From Lineus longissimus (Eukaryota; Nemertea; Pilidiophora; Heteronemertea; Lineidae), in assembly GCF_910592395.1 (NCBI RefSeq), contig NC_088325.1:6727501-6791500 (forward strand): a stretch of DNA of 64,000 nt, given 5' to 3'. Of the stretch, positions 45,525-57,175 are shown in pieces (position 1 is the first letter of the stretch; each line of letters begins with the position of its first letter). Both the position numbers and the translations under genes were made by a program. The notes beneath the pieces were generated by a model. It searched no databases. It worked only from the letters and a program-made list of their open reading frames with translations, and had not been told where the DNA came from.

Positions 45525-45700
45525 TAGCATAATACCCATGGCGCGGGTTGTTTTTGGGTGTTGGCTTACTGTGGGGTTTGGGCAATTTGGGTGAAATGAA
45601 ATGATACGTCTGGGGGTTGTGATGTTGTCTTGATTTTGATGATTGGGACATTATGGGTGATATGGGTTGATTGGCATGAGGGGGTGTGACCTGAAAAATC
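45525..45700. repeat. copy of the ACTAGCATA...CCCATGGCGCGGG repeat
   Basis: It starts ACTAGCATAATACCCATGGC and continues with G/T-rich text like the start of 38768-39548. It sits in the intron between the transmembrane and cytoplasmic exons and is absent from the duplicated intron at 55600. The right border is not defined. Confidence 0.45.
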
Positions 45701-46676
45701 AAGCTCCACTCCATTTCGACGAACTATTTCGCGAATGGTGAAGAGGTAATGGCGTGAAGTTACGAACTTAGTACAAAAAATGTCGCGACCATAGTGGGTG
45801 GCAGCACCAGACGGAGGAAGTAGTTCGCCTAGGGTTTTTTCGACACCCTCCGCACGGACTCCACTCGTTCCGGAACACTCACTTACTTGTTAATCTGCAG
45901 TGGTTAGCCGGTTTTTATGACTGTAAAGAAATGTTAATCGGAATTTTATATTATATTTTATATTTGCCCCGGGTATTCATATAAGGAGCTGTGCGCTACT
46001 TTGCGCCCAGTGCTTGGGTCGGGTGAGGCGGTTTTGTTATTATGTGACGCGTATCACGTGATGAATTCCCATAGGGTACTTCGAAAAGTTAAGAGCGATT
46101 ATCAACGTCAGGTGAAAGAGTACGACCAAAATAAAGGGGGAAAATTGCGGAGATGGATGAATGCTTTAAACATATAGTGGCCCCAATACTTTCCCGGCTT
46201 ATTTTTGTATAATCCCACACGTTTGATTTAATAGATGGCCCCATATGCAAATCAGACCTGCTGAAATGGCCCCTTATGTTAATGAGTATGCCCATCTATA
46301 GAAAGAACAAAAAATGCTATTTCTCCGAGATGGCTGCAAAGTTTACCCATTTAACCCGGCAAGGACCATCTCCATATCAACCACGACTTTCAGGAAAAGG
46401 TTTCGAGGTCATCCGATCTGAACTGACGAAGGAGATGTGTGACAAACTATTTGAGCTCTACGTCCATTATAGTAGTGATTATCCTTGAGATTCTTATCAA
46501 ACATTGACGGTTCATAGAGGTGGGTAATGAATAATTGAGTAATGTGACATACAAATGTTAAATTAACCTGCCTAGCACTAGTCATGTTTTGATTTAGATA
46601 ACTATTTGCGTGCAATGACGAGAATTCCAACTTCCAAATCTTAGCCTCTCTGATAAAACTGTATTTACTTGTGTAG

Positions 46677-47388
46677 GCAACGTGATCTGCTGCGATTGGG
46701 GAAGAGGCACAGTCACCGACCTGCAAATAACACCGTTGACTACGATGATACCAGGGTTGAATTCACAACAGCCGGAATTCGCCCTGTACACACCTACGCC
46801 AACATTGAGACTGATCACGTAAATGATGTGTTTGACCCTGTACGCTGGCGTGGACAAAACCCCACACAGCCAGTGCCCACGGGGCACCACGTTCCGGTTC
46901 ACCGAGTCCATGAGAATGAGCCAACAGACTCAGACGATGACGTTTGTGCGTACGACTACGCGACATGGCAGCAGGGTGTTCTAGGTCAAAGCCCAGTTCC
47001 TGAACCTCAGCAGAGTCAAATGGAGTGTGGCTCCTCAGACGATGAGTATGGGGAGTACATTTTAAGCGATCCAATGAGCAGGCAGGAGGGACAGGAGCCT
47101 GAAGGCACATACAATGAGCTACCAATCCTCGCAGAAGACGAACATATGGAGCTAAGAATCCTCGTAGAGGGGCAGCCTCACCGCAGCACAGCAGAGAGCA
47201 GTTCAAGCCAAGCCAATGGGGCCAATGGGAGGACTCCAATTCGCTCGAATGTGGCCCAAGAGTTGACTCCAAGTCGTTCGAATGACGATATGGCAAACGA
47301 GCAAGGGTCACCATATGCGCATTTAGATCCAGTAGCGCCAGTAACGCCTGGAGATTATTTGGACTTCAGACAACTAGGTTCGGAATAA
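46677..47388 (+). CDS. cytoplasmic exon of the receptor with tyrosine motifs
   Basis: This terminal exon has 712 nt. The acceptor is TTACTTGTGTAG, entry phase 2 completes a Trp codon, and the frame stops at TAA 47386-47388, giving a tail of about 236 residues. Basic residues follow the membrane (QRDLLRLGKRHSHR). Tyrosine motifs include HTYANIE (YxN, Grb2-SH2 type), DEYGEYIL, GTYNEL and SPYAHL, which fits the ITIM consensus (S/I/V/L-x-Y-x-x-I/V/L), followed by GDYLDF near the end. Acidic Ser clusters (TDSDDD, SSDDE) look like CK2 sites. I infer phosphotyrosine signalling, possibly inhibitory. It acts on the inner face of the plasma membrane. Confidence 0.85.
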
Positions 47389-48518
47389 TAGGGTATCCAC
47401 ATCCCAATAGCCGGCGCAGATATTTACTTAAGTATGCGTCAAAAATACGTCGAAATGCAGACGAGATTAAGGTTACAATGAAATACCCTAGTGACAATCA
47501 GTGTCACGTGGGGGCGGCTGTGGTATTGCTGGTACGCTGTTAAGACCTATCAGAAAACTCTCAGAGGGACACCTATGTCGAGTTGTTTGTCTTTGCTTGT
47601 GAAACAGGTGGCGCTGTGTATAACATGATATATTGTATTGTTAATGTAATCTATAGGAAGGTTGTGACCGTCGGTTACGTCACGTCGGTTTTCGTTGATA
47701 CTGGGCTCCATCAAGGCCGCAAAATTCCGCTGTACATTTTAATAGATAGAAGTTCTTTTTGCCGCGAAAAGTCCTTACAGTATATCTTCAAAAATGAGTG
47801 GTTTTGTAATATATTGCGTACATTTGAGCACTGACATGACTGAAGTACTGTGGTAGCGTACCCGGGGACGAAAGAATTCGAGCTTCGTGACATAACCGAA
47901 GGTTTCCACCAGTCCGGTCCTATAAGGTATCGATATGTACGATATCCATAGCCTGCAATATACATACACCCGGGAAGAGTCTAGCAGCCCTAGTGGTGGG
48001 GAGGAGAACTATAGTTTGCACAACTTTTATGGAGACATAAAGGTTTCGTTGAAGGAGAACTTTCTTCCATTAGATAAACTTTTGAAAGTGTTTATATTCA
48101 ATTCAGATCCTATTTGATTCTGCGGACGAAAAGCAAAAACTTCGACCAGACTAAATTCTGATCCAATCTTTAATTTTCCGGATCAAAAATATGTGTTTTG
48201 CAAACGCCACTATAGTTTTCACAAAATAGATAGAGTTGATGTTACGAATGTATGATAGCATGAGTTTCGATTCATTTTTATTGTAAAAAATGTCACCTTG
48301 TTTTTCAAAATTAGCCTCTGAAAGCCAAAATTGGCCAAAATTTAACCACTAAAGTCGGCACAACTATTTATCGAACTTACTTCCAGCGGAGTAAGTTCTG
48401 ATAGTATCGAAGAAATTTCCATTTAGACTATCTTATTCTGATGTTGCGGACGAAAAGGAAAAACTTAGACCAAATTAAATGTTGATCCAGCCTTAAGTTA
48501 CCGGATCAAGATTTAGTA
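47389..48518. other. 3' flank of the receptor, partly duplicated
   Basis: Block 47930-48360 is similar to 57430-57890. Two internal copies of a CGGACGAAAAGCAAAAACTT unit occur at about 48123 and 48441. A 3' UTR is expected here, but no convincing polyadenylation signal close to the stop was seen. Confidence 0.5.
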
Positions 48519-48683
48519 TAAACCGTAGAACCTCTCTATTAACGACACCCTCGGGACTGACAAGTGCTGTCCTTAATAGAGAAGTGTCCTGATTGAGACG
48601 TCAAATTGAATGGAAACAATCGATTTGGGACCAAAACTGATGTCCTCAATAGAGAGGTGTCCGCTAAGGAAGGTTCTACTGTA
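48519..48683. mobile_element. short pogo/Tc1-like MITE
   Basis: The left end has GTAGAACCTCTCTATTAACG and the right end, inverted, has GTAGAACCTTCCTTAGCGG. TA flanks both sides. The AGAACCTCTCTATTA type of terminus is well known from short pogo/Tigger-related elements. Inner copies of CTCAATAGAGAGGTGTCC pair with the left part. It is inserted within the second CGGACGAAAAGC unit. Confidence 0.6.
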
Positions 48684-50461
48684 AATGAATTTTGCCAACA
48701 CCATTATTAGCCTGACAAGAAGACATATTTGATATTGCTAATGTATACCATTACATGTATAAGCTTCTATTCATTATCATTGTAAAATAGTATGCCACAT
48801 CTGTTTCAGAATAAGATGTTGAAAGTTTGGCGTTGGCCAAATTTTGGTGAATACCACTTTTAATAATCCAATTGTGACGAATGGACTTATATTTTGATTG
48901 CATGTGTCCGAGTTGGCAAGGTTTGATCGTTTAGAAGGTTTAGTTTTTAGTTTTGCATGACTGTATAATAAATATTGATAAATAATAACTACTGAATTAA
49001 AAAAAACTGAATTGCCATGATTTTTGATTTAGCTGACTAAGGAGATTTCTTACGCGATCTGTGTATTTTCGTGGGTGTAAAAAGTCCGTGGAAAAATTAG
49101 CTTTTTTATGTTAGTATCGTACGTCAACCCATCAAATACTATACTGCTCTTAATGATGATGAATTAGGTGATAACATCAGAAAGTCATCAGGTTCTAAGA
49201 AGAACACAAAGACGAAACAGTGGTGATTTCCGTTTGTGAAATTCACGACCCCCTATAAATCAGGAGCCCGGGGCTCTCGCCACTTTGCCACTGATTCCCC
49301 TAATCTAGATTCAGAGAAGGGATGGGAGGGTACAATAGTATAGATACTATTCTTAACCCCCTACATGACCCTCAGAACAGCCTAGTGCACACATCATGTT
49401 GTACATTTGGATTAATGGGTGTACCCTTCGCAGATCCAAATGCACATTACAAACATTCCATAATATACTTGGCTTCGGACTGATCCGTGCTCATCCGACC
49501 GTGGGCCCGAATCATTTAGGTGACACTGATAGGGCATATTTGATCCGTCAGCTATAAGTCATGAGCATTTTTATCAAATCTAACGCCATCGTCTAGTTGA
49601 GGTTTTTTATTCTATATCGAGCTACTCAGATTTAATCAGGCTAGCTATCAGGAAATCATATCAGGCGAGCGACTCGCTTGTATAACTGGTAAAACTGTGG
49701 CTCCAAAACCGGCCAAATAGCGTCTAATTCACAATATATTTCCATTCCCAGTATTTTCGTTCATGTTTTATTAGTCTCTGGACATTCTAAATTGCGTTCG
49801 CACAGGGAAGTACCGAAATGTACCGAAATGGCCACGACCACTTATTTGTATTCAGGGGAATTGCACAAATAACTGTTTCAATTTAGTAGTTTCAATTTGT
49901 CGTTCTAATTTGATCTGATCATTTGATCTTTATTGCCCTATTTGGGAAACAGTATTTTCAGCAGTTTTCTAGAAATTCGACCTTTCAGGAAAAGTCGGAC
50001 AATATCCGACTTTTGTCGGATTAATCAGGAAAATGTTATAAAACCTTTGAAAGGTCAAAACAAGCTTCCTACTAGTGATAGTCATAGACATGCACTTTAA
50101 TGAATCGTTAACCTGAGTTCGGACCCTGAGAGTCCCTGTGGTCGTGTAACTCGAAACCTGTCTCTCCCCGAATCTCCCTTAATTTGCTCATTAACATCAG
50201 ACGTACCTAGTCTGTATTGAAATTGATACTGAGTATTTTCATAAGTACAAAATATTCATAACCAAATTTGAGTTTTAAAACCATCAGTAGAAAATTTTAA
50301 CACCAAAATGTCACCAGAATAGGGTGAAGAAATTAATATTTCGATTGATCTTATACGTTCAGTACTGCTCACCAATCCCTATCGAAGTATAGCCTTATAT
50401 TTGTGTATATACCCGCTTGTATCTGGTCACAATGTAGCAATGTCACAATAAAGGCACTATG
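48684..50461. other. no gene recognised
   Basis: It contains a partial tRNA-SINE-like stretch near 49200-49310 (ACACAAAGACGAAACAG) related to those beside the B exons, and a small hairpin near 49990-50065 (CCTTTCAGGAAAAGTCGGAC). Nothing else was recognised. Confidence 0.4.
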
Positions 50462-50978
50462 CTACCTGGTTTTAGAAACCATCAGCCTCCAGGTGGGACT
50501 GCCTTTGCACCGTCTCGACAGAACCTCGTCACTTGTGATTAAAATCACTTTCAAATCTCTCAGCTTATCATGAAATTGTTTTGCCTCTCGTCCAATTTTT
50601 CCCCAGAATGTCTGGTTGAAATTGTCAAAGAATATGTATTCTGCTCTACTCGATCGCTTATGAAGAGTTTTGAGATATGTAAAGTTTCTCCCCGACTGGG
50701 GCTTAACTTGGTGCTTTTTATCGAGGTTTTTGTTCAGGTGCAAAACGACTATCTCTTCTGCCTTCCAACACAACATGCGCTTCAATAGTACAAGCAATTC
50801 TTTAAAGTATTCCGTGATGGCTACGAGGCGGAAGTGGTTGTCGATATACGCAATGAACTCCTCCACTACCGCGGGGTCATTCTCCGAATGGTTTGAGAAT
50901 CCAAACTCCGTGCTGATAAAGTTTTGAAAGTGTTTGCCGTAAATGGTCTTTTCCTTTAAAGTGGGGTTTTCTATGTTT
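50462..50978 (-). CDS. C-terminal exon fragment of a Gal-3-O-sulfotransferase-like protein
   Basis: On the - strand an open frame of about 170 codons starts after a possible acceptor (AAACATAG) and stops at TAG 50464-50462. It contains NHFRLVAITEYFKELLVLLK, MLCWKAEEIV and NFNQTFWGKIG, the pattern of the C-terminal third of galactose-3-O-sulfotransferases (Golgi enzymes that sulfate galactose of glycolipids and glycans). The N-terminal PAPS-binding part was not found upstream (51-54 kb), so this is either a last exon after a long intron or an orphan duplicate. The frame is free of stops, which favours a recent or functional copy. Confidence 0.55.
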
Positions 50979-51009
50979 TAATGGGGGTCGGTCCCTTAAT
51001 ATTCAGAGC

Positions 51010-51440
51010 CCATGGATGGATCTATAATGCTTATTACCAACCACGCTTTACACTAGGATCCCATCATAGATTCTATGATAGTAGATCCACTGATGGGCCG
51101 TGGATGTTCCATTGATGAGAGTTTCATCATAGGCCCAATGACGGTGGGTCCTATAAAAATGAACGTGAACGTATGCAGCAAAGTACATGCCCATTTGAGT
51201 AACAGTCATCAGAATTCTGGAAAATAGGAATATTTCACCTATTCTGCTATAAATTTGTTGATGGCCTGATAACGGATTCCATCCATGGATCAATGATAGG
51301 CCAATGGTTGATACGACGACGAGTTCCATCCATGGGTCTGAATGAGGAGGCTTCATCATATATGCATGGATTGGCCATTGGATGGAACTCTTATGATTAA
51401 TCGCCGTCACAGATCCATGCATGGACACTTTTGCCTGTGT
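51010..51440. repeat. possible foldback repeat rich in CCATGGATGG
   Basis: CCATGGATGGATCT at 51010 and AGATCCATGCATGG at 51412 are inverted. Several inner motifs (CATCATAGA, CCATCCATGG, GATAGGCCAATGG) recur in both orientations. It is likely a miniature element; the borders are uncertain. Confidence 0.4.
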
Positions 51441-52830
51441 AACGCAGCCACACTCACATAATATTAGCTAGCCTATCTCCAGCGTTCACCAGTAGTCGAT
51501 TAGATGTGAAAGCTAGTACTCCGAACTACAAAAAGACAAGAAGGTACATGCCTATTAAAGTTGTCGGAACGAACTTTGAATAAAGCCGCAACATGTCTCA
51601 CTCGTGGGAAGTTTTGGCACCAAGTGTTACCAAAATGTATGTCTACCCAGAATTGCCTTCCCTAATTCCCACATCTCAGCTGCACGTCCCTTCCTCAGCA
51701 AACGTGTTATTATAGTTTGGCGCAAATTCATCAAGGTATTTTACATATTAATAAAAAGGGCCATTTCCCATAAGGCCAATTGTATCATATTTGTTTCTGG
51801 TCAACACCCCCTTGTGAATTTTGCATCCTCTTTCGAGTTCAGACTTTTTTTTTACCTCAGACAGTCGGTCCATTTTCGGTAACAAAGTCAACAGTTCTAG
51901 AGAGGTATGTCATAGTTACCCAGACCTTCTTGGTCAGGATGCCTCGCTTCAAGAAATTATTTCATTTGTATCAAAATGGTCCATTGATTATTAGAATAAT
52001 TAGATTTTTGCGTTTTGATGACTTCGCCGAATTCAACTCGGACGTCCGGCACGCCGGCGACCATAATTATTTTGATCGCACGTCAGAGGGCGACGCAAGC
52101 CTATAGTTCTTTACATTGGCGTCAAATTACTGATTGCACGTCGATCGGATGTATGGGCATGCGTCGAAGTATGAAATCGGCTTTATCTGGACTCACCAAT
52201 GGATCAGGTAATTATTAGTTGATGTGGTCTAACCAACCGTAAAAAAACATTAGACAATTCAATATGTAGAGAGGGGCTGAAAGGGAACTAAAGCAAGGGC
52301 TAGGGGGTCAAATTTGTAATCATCACAAGACTAGTATGCATAGTTAGGGGAATGGGTCATGTTTGGTTTATCATTGAATATATTCCTCGTGAAAGCGTGA
52401 ATAGTTTCGTTGTACTGTCAGAGGGGAGATACCCCTATTGGCATGTCCGGGTAACTCAATCTGACCTACCTGGCTCTTCCCTACAGACGCCCTTTAAATA
52501 GCAAACAGTGAACTTATTTTCAGGCATCATCTTATTCTAATAAAAATTCAACAATCCTCATTTTAGTATTTTGACCTGAATCATTTGCAAATATCAGAAA
52601 ATGAAATGGTCCAGGGACCATGCGCTCACCTCGGCTAATGTAATGCATGTCATTTGCAGTGGATATGGGGAGAACAGTTTCTGGCTAGTTTCACCAGTTT
52701 TGATTCCATTGAATACTATTATTCTTTTTGGCTCAATGGCACAAAAGAAAATTACCGGTACATCTAAGTGTAGCATTTTGGTTATAAAGTTGACTGAATT
52801 TCAGGGTTATTAAAGAGTGTACATGTCACA
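51441..52830. other. no gene recognised
   Basis: Small overlapping ORFs without motifs; nothing else seen. Confidence 0.35.
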
Positions 52831-52849
52831 TGGAAATTAGTTGACCTCT

Positions 52850-53775
52850 CTTCAACAGTTTAGGAGTAATAGGACTTTGTTGGATTTTCACGATGGCGGC
52901 CTGGCGGCCATATTTGTCATGGGATTTGACTGAAAATTAGGGATATTGATAAGAGTACATAGATACATAATCACATGAAGTTTGGTTGCAATCCGATCAT
53001 TGGTTTTGGAGTAATAGGACTTTGTTTGACTTTACTTGATTTGACTGAAAATCAGGGACTTTGTAGAGAGTACATAGATATACAATCACATGAAATTTGG
53101 TTTCAATCTGACTTTGTTTAATTTTCAAGATGGCCGCCTGGCAGCCATATTTGAGGTGCGAGCGGGACAAATTTTTTGGGTAGAATAGAGGGTCCCTAGA
53201 TATATGTCCTCACAAGTTTAGAACTTTCTAGCTCAAATAGAAACGAAACGTGCCATCACCAATCAGTGATTTAAAGAACTTTGACCTCTGTGACCTTGAA
53301 AAGTAGGTCAAATCAAAAAACCCGGAAGATATGTCATTGTACCTTATTAGATACACCCACCATAAACATTTTGTCACTCTACGTACAATCATTAGCATCA
53401 AAAAGGCAAAAAACCAATTTCTAAGATGGCCGCCTGGAGGCCAGAAAAATACGTAAAATCAAAAACCCGTACCATATGTTATGTATCTTTATTAGATGTA
53501 CCTATGATAAAAATTTGGATATGATCCAGCCACGCATTAAGGAGATATAGCACTTTTTGTGTTTATGGTTTTAACCACCTGGTGGCCAAATCAGGAATCA
53601 GACCGGACTGAAGTTTGGTCACCCAGCTTTCATTACATGGGGAAACATGTGTACCAAGTTTCAAGTCAATGGCTCCAGTAGTTACGAAACGTGCCCTGCT
53701 AATGGACGACGACGGACGACGACGACGGACGACGGACGCCACGCCAAAGCAAAAGCTCAGAGGTGAGCTAATGAT
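52850..53775. repeat. interspersed repeat with GACCTTGAAAAGTAGGTCAA monomers
   Basis: GTAATAGGACTTTGTT and GAGTACATAGATA recur with a spacing of roughly 130-150 bp in 52860-53130. From 53280 the monomer GACCTTGAAAAGTAGGTCAA begins, and it ends in a GACGACGGACGAC run (53705-53740) followed by CAGAGGTGAGCTAA. The same monomer is present in three tandem copies at 56275-57110. This arrangement is common for tandem-repeat-containing non-autonomous elements of marine invertebrates. Confidence 0.6.
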
Positions 53776-54319
53776 AAGTGATCGTTAGAGATTGTCCATA
53801 AGTTTTTTGACAAAAAACAATTAATCGACTTTTGTTGGCCTTATTGCCATTATGGAACAGACGATGCAATGCTATTGGTTTTAGATAGTATCATACCGGT
53901 TATAATAAATCTTACATCATCCCATGGCCTACATTGTCTTCCGGAATCAATGCATTATACGGTAAATTCAGACTTGTACAGTATGTTCCCTCATACAGTA
54001 GTCTTTACTGCATGCGACACCATCCTGAGATGTGGATCAGTTAGAGAGAACACACTAGCCCGTTGAAATAAGCTGTACATCGATCACATGTGCGACCTCG
54101 ACAAGGCCAGAAATTACAGCCGCATGTAATTTAGCCTACTGCGCAGACGGAAGCCCCGGCTCTGTAGTATATTCACTATTCACAATACACCCGTGCGTGG
54201 AGCTGTTTTGTTGACATTTCTGGGAATTTGTAAGAACTCCCTATTCGCGCTTGCGATACCTACGAAAAACTAATTGAACAATACGTTTAACCAAACCCAG
54301 TTGGGCTGGATATCTGGAT
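53776..54319. other. no gene recognised
   Basis: Nothing recognised. Confidence 0.35.
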
Positions 54320-54483
54320 TGACGATTATAAGCAGATAAAAGCTCGACAGAACATAGAAACTTTGATTATCATTTCAATATGTTCTGATAATCTATTCAT
54401 TCATATATACTGCATGCTGTCTGGCTAAAAAGGCTAAGTTTGATGAAAGATAAAATCCAAATGTTTGGGTTTTTTCTGTACAG

Positions 54484-54552
54484 CTATTAGGCAGTCTGGC
54501 CGGAGCAGGAATTGTAGCGATAACAGGCGTCATTATGGCTGTTGTTCTATGG
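54484..54552 (+). pseudogene. damaged copy of the transmembrane exon
   Basis: The copy has the same donor (GTAAGCTAC) and the AGTCTGGCCGGAGCAGG core as 45293-45371, but 11 bases are missing near the acceptor. With the usual phase-1 entry the frame is shifted, and a nearby alternative acceptor (TTAGGCAG) does not restore it. I infer a non-functional exon. Confidence 0.65.
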
Positions 54553-54647
54553 TAAGCTACTTCGAATACAGTTCTGTTGGTAAAACGACGAGTACTCAAC
54601 AGATTTCGGTGAAGATGAAGGGGGGGGGGGGGGCATATAGTTGTCGA

Positions 54648-55581
54648 CCAAGGAGGATACCGCGGTGACATCACAGCTTTTCCAAGATGGCGCTGCAAAC
54701 TCGATCCACGGCCAAGGGAAAATCAAGTCATCAAAAAAAGCTAGATTTTTCGCATCAAATCAGAGTTATTAGTACTTTTCTGCTATGAAATAAGTCTTCA
54801 GACAATAAGTGATCATTTGAATAATGAAAAGTGCTGTTTTGATGGGGAAAAAAAAAGTTTTTAAAACCAAATAGCCGGGCACCGATGTTCCAAAATTAGC
54901 GATGGTTTCAAAACAGTCTCCCAGATATGGGGCAATCTCTTCATTATCATATTGGGATTTGGAGGCATGTTTACAGATTTACAAGTTCGAGACCTGTAGG
55001 ACCTAAAACTTGCATAGATCCCCATAGATCCCCTCTATTTGTCGAGTTAGCGCCCCTGTAAGATCATGCATTTTCAGACACTGGAACGAAATTTTCCTGC
55101 GGATATCGCGGTTTCGGTGATAATTTTAGGAGAAATTGACGGTTCTAGAGTTGTATGGGACAGAAATGAGTTCATACTTCATGAATACATGAATATATTA
55201 TGATATGGGCGGGCTTCTAAGTCAAAACAATAACAAACTCAACTGCATCTCTACCGTGTATCGCGTAGTCCATTGCCTAGTGTATTTCGTAGTGTATTTT
55301 AGCGGAGACATTATTTCCGCACTTTGGCCGCGCCAAACGTCTTTTTTATTCGTGGAAGTTAATCTGCTCTGTAAATTTTATCTTACACAGGAAGAATCCA
55401 TACTAGGTATTGCAATATTTCATGTCTATTGGTGTTTTTGTGTACAGGAGCGCACCAGACAGTGATACGTGGAGATGTGTTCAGTGCTGGTGCTGTCAGT
55501 AGACTGAATCTGATTGGCCATAGCGATCAGTAATATGGGTCGTGATCACGTAATGTGACGTCACCGCGGTATCCTTTTTGG
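54648..55581. mobile_element. 934-bp TIR element, copy 2, 7-bp target duplication
   Basis: It is highly similar to 32352-33297 along its whole length. The left end is CCAAGGAGGATACCGCGGTG, and the right end is slightly mutated (CCAAAAAGGATACCGCGG when inverted). TTGTCGA flanks both sides (54641-54647 and 55582-55588). The uninterrupted TAGTTGTCGACACTGGTT is preserved in the original receptor intron near 45458-45475, which proves both the insertion and the 7-bp duplication. Confidence 0.88.
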
Positions 55582-55861
55582 TTGTCGACACTGGTTTCTT
55601 GATCATATTATATTAAGGACCTACAATAAATATCCCAGAAACTATCAACACATGAAGCTAGTTGATGAAATATAAGATAAATAATCGTTAAGATTCTTAT
55701 CAAACATTGACGGTTCATAGAGTTGGATAATTTAGGCAAGTCATTTGTCATACCAATGTGAAATTAACCTGCCATGCACTAGTGATGTTTTGATTTTGAT
55801 CGCTATTTGCGCACATTGACGAGAAACTCAACTTCCAAACATTTTGTATTTACTTCTGTAG

Positions 55862-56084
55862 GCAACGTGGTCTGCTGCGATGGGGAAAGAGGCACAGTCA
55901 CCGACCTGCAAATGATACCGTTGATTATGAAGATACCAGGGTTGAATTCACAACCGCCGGAAATCGCCATGTACACACCTACGCTTACATTGAGACTGAT
56001 TACGTAAATGATTTGTTTGACCCTGTACACTGGCATGGGCAAATGAAAGGCCAGGGGCAATTTTGCTCACCGGTATTTAGGTAA
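55862..56084 (+). pseudogene. truncated copy of the cytoplasmic exon
   Basis: It begins with the same acceptor context and phase as 46677 and is open for 73 codons: QRGLLRWGKRHSHR, then HTYAYIE in place of HTYANIE. It then runs into inserted repeat DNA and stops at TAA 56082-56084. The remaining exon sequence reappears only as a short piece at about 57178-57235. A truncated tail would keep the first two tyrosine motifs and lose the ITIM-like one. Confidence 0.65.
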
Positions 56085-57175
56085 CGATTTAATTGACAAT
56101 GAATGTTTCTTGAGATATGACCGAGGAAGACTCAGAGGTACTACTAGTATCATATCAGACTGAACATAAGCCAACCTTACCTTTGGGATAATGTGCAACA
56201 AATATGAACTTCATTGTCATTGCAGTTAAGAAACTTGCCATAGTTAGGCCGCCAAACAGCAAATTCACGGGATTTGACCTCTTTGACCTTGAAAAGTAGG
56301 TCAAATCAAAAATCTGTAAAATATGTAATGTATCCTTGCTGGGAGTACCAACCATAACAACTTTATCGAATACGAATCACTAATGAGCGAGATGTCACAC
56401 TGTCTGGGTTTTCACTTTTTGCCCCCTGGTGTTTAAGTCGAGAAACAGATCAGACCAAAATTCAGTGTCAGAGGTAACCTGACCTAGGGAGTCTTGTGTA
56501 CAAAGTTTCAAGCCTATTGCTCTAGCAGTTACGAAACGTGTCACAGTTACGCTCAAACGGCCAATTTACGCCATTTGACCTCTATGACCTTGAAAATAGG
56601 TAAAATCAAAAACCTCTACGATCTGTGATGTATCTAGGCTTGGTGTACCTACCATAAAAATTTCATCAAAAACAAATCACTAATAAGTCAGATATCACAC
56701 TTTTGTGTTTTCAGTTAAGGCTCCCTGGTGGCCAAGTCAAGGATCAGATCAGACCAAAATTGGCTGTCAGAGGTCATCTGACCTAGGGGGTCATGCATAA
56801 AACTTCCAAGCTCATAGCCCTACCAGTTAAGAAACGTGCTACAGTTACACTCAAACAGCAAATTTACGCCATTTGACCTCTGTGACCTTGAAAAGTAGGT
56901 CAAATCAAAAACACGTGCAATATGTACTATTATCTTGCTTGGAGTACCTACGATATAAAATTCATCAAAAACGAATCACTAATAAGTGAGATATCACACT
57001 ATTTAGACCAGACCGAAATTCAGTGTCAAAGGTCATCTGACCTAGGGAGTCATGCATACAAAGTTTTGAGTCCATAGCCCTAGCGGTTAAGAAACGTGCC
57101 GCTGTTTTTGAAATAGGATACGGCAGACGACGGACACTGCGCTGTTGTATAGACTCACCCTACCGATGAGCCAAA
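56044..57175. mobile_element. repeat of about 1.1 kb with three 300-bp monomers, inserted in the exon copy
   Basis: GACCTCTNTGACCTTGAAAA units start at 56275, 56577 and 56876 (periods 302 and 299). Each carries ATTTGACCTC, a CATCAAAAACGAATCACTAA segment, GGTCATCTGACCTAGGGAGT and AGAAACGTGCC. The end has a GACGACGGACACTGCGC run and GACTCACCCTACCGATGAG. GCAAA/CCAAA-like bases at both borders may be the target duplication. Confidence 0.6.

Noticed and set aside
46763-47314. 183-codon ORF on the - strand
   Set aside because: Antisense of the cytoplasmic exon; the + strand frame has correct splice phase, tyrosine motifs and a matching duplicate.
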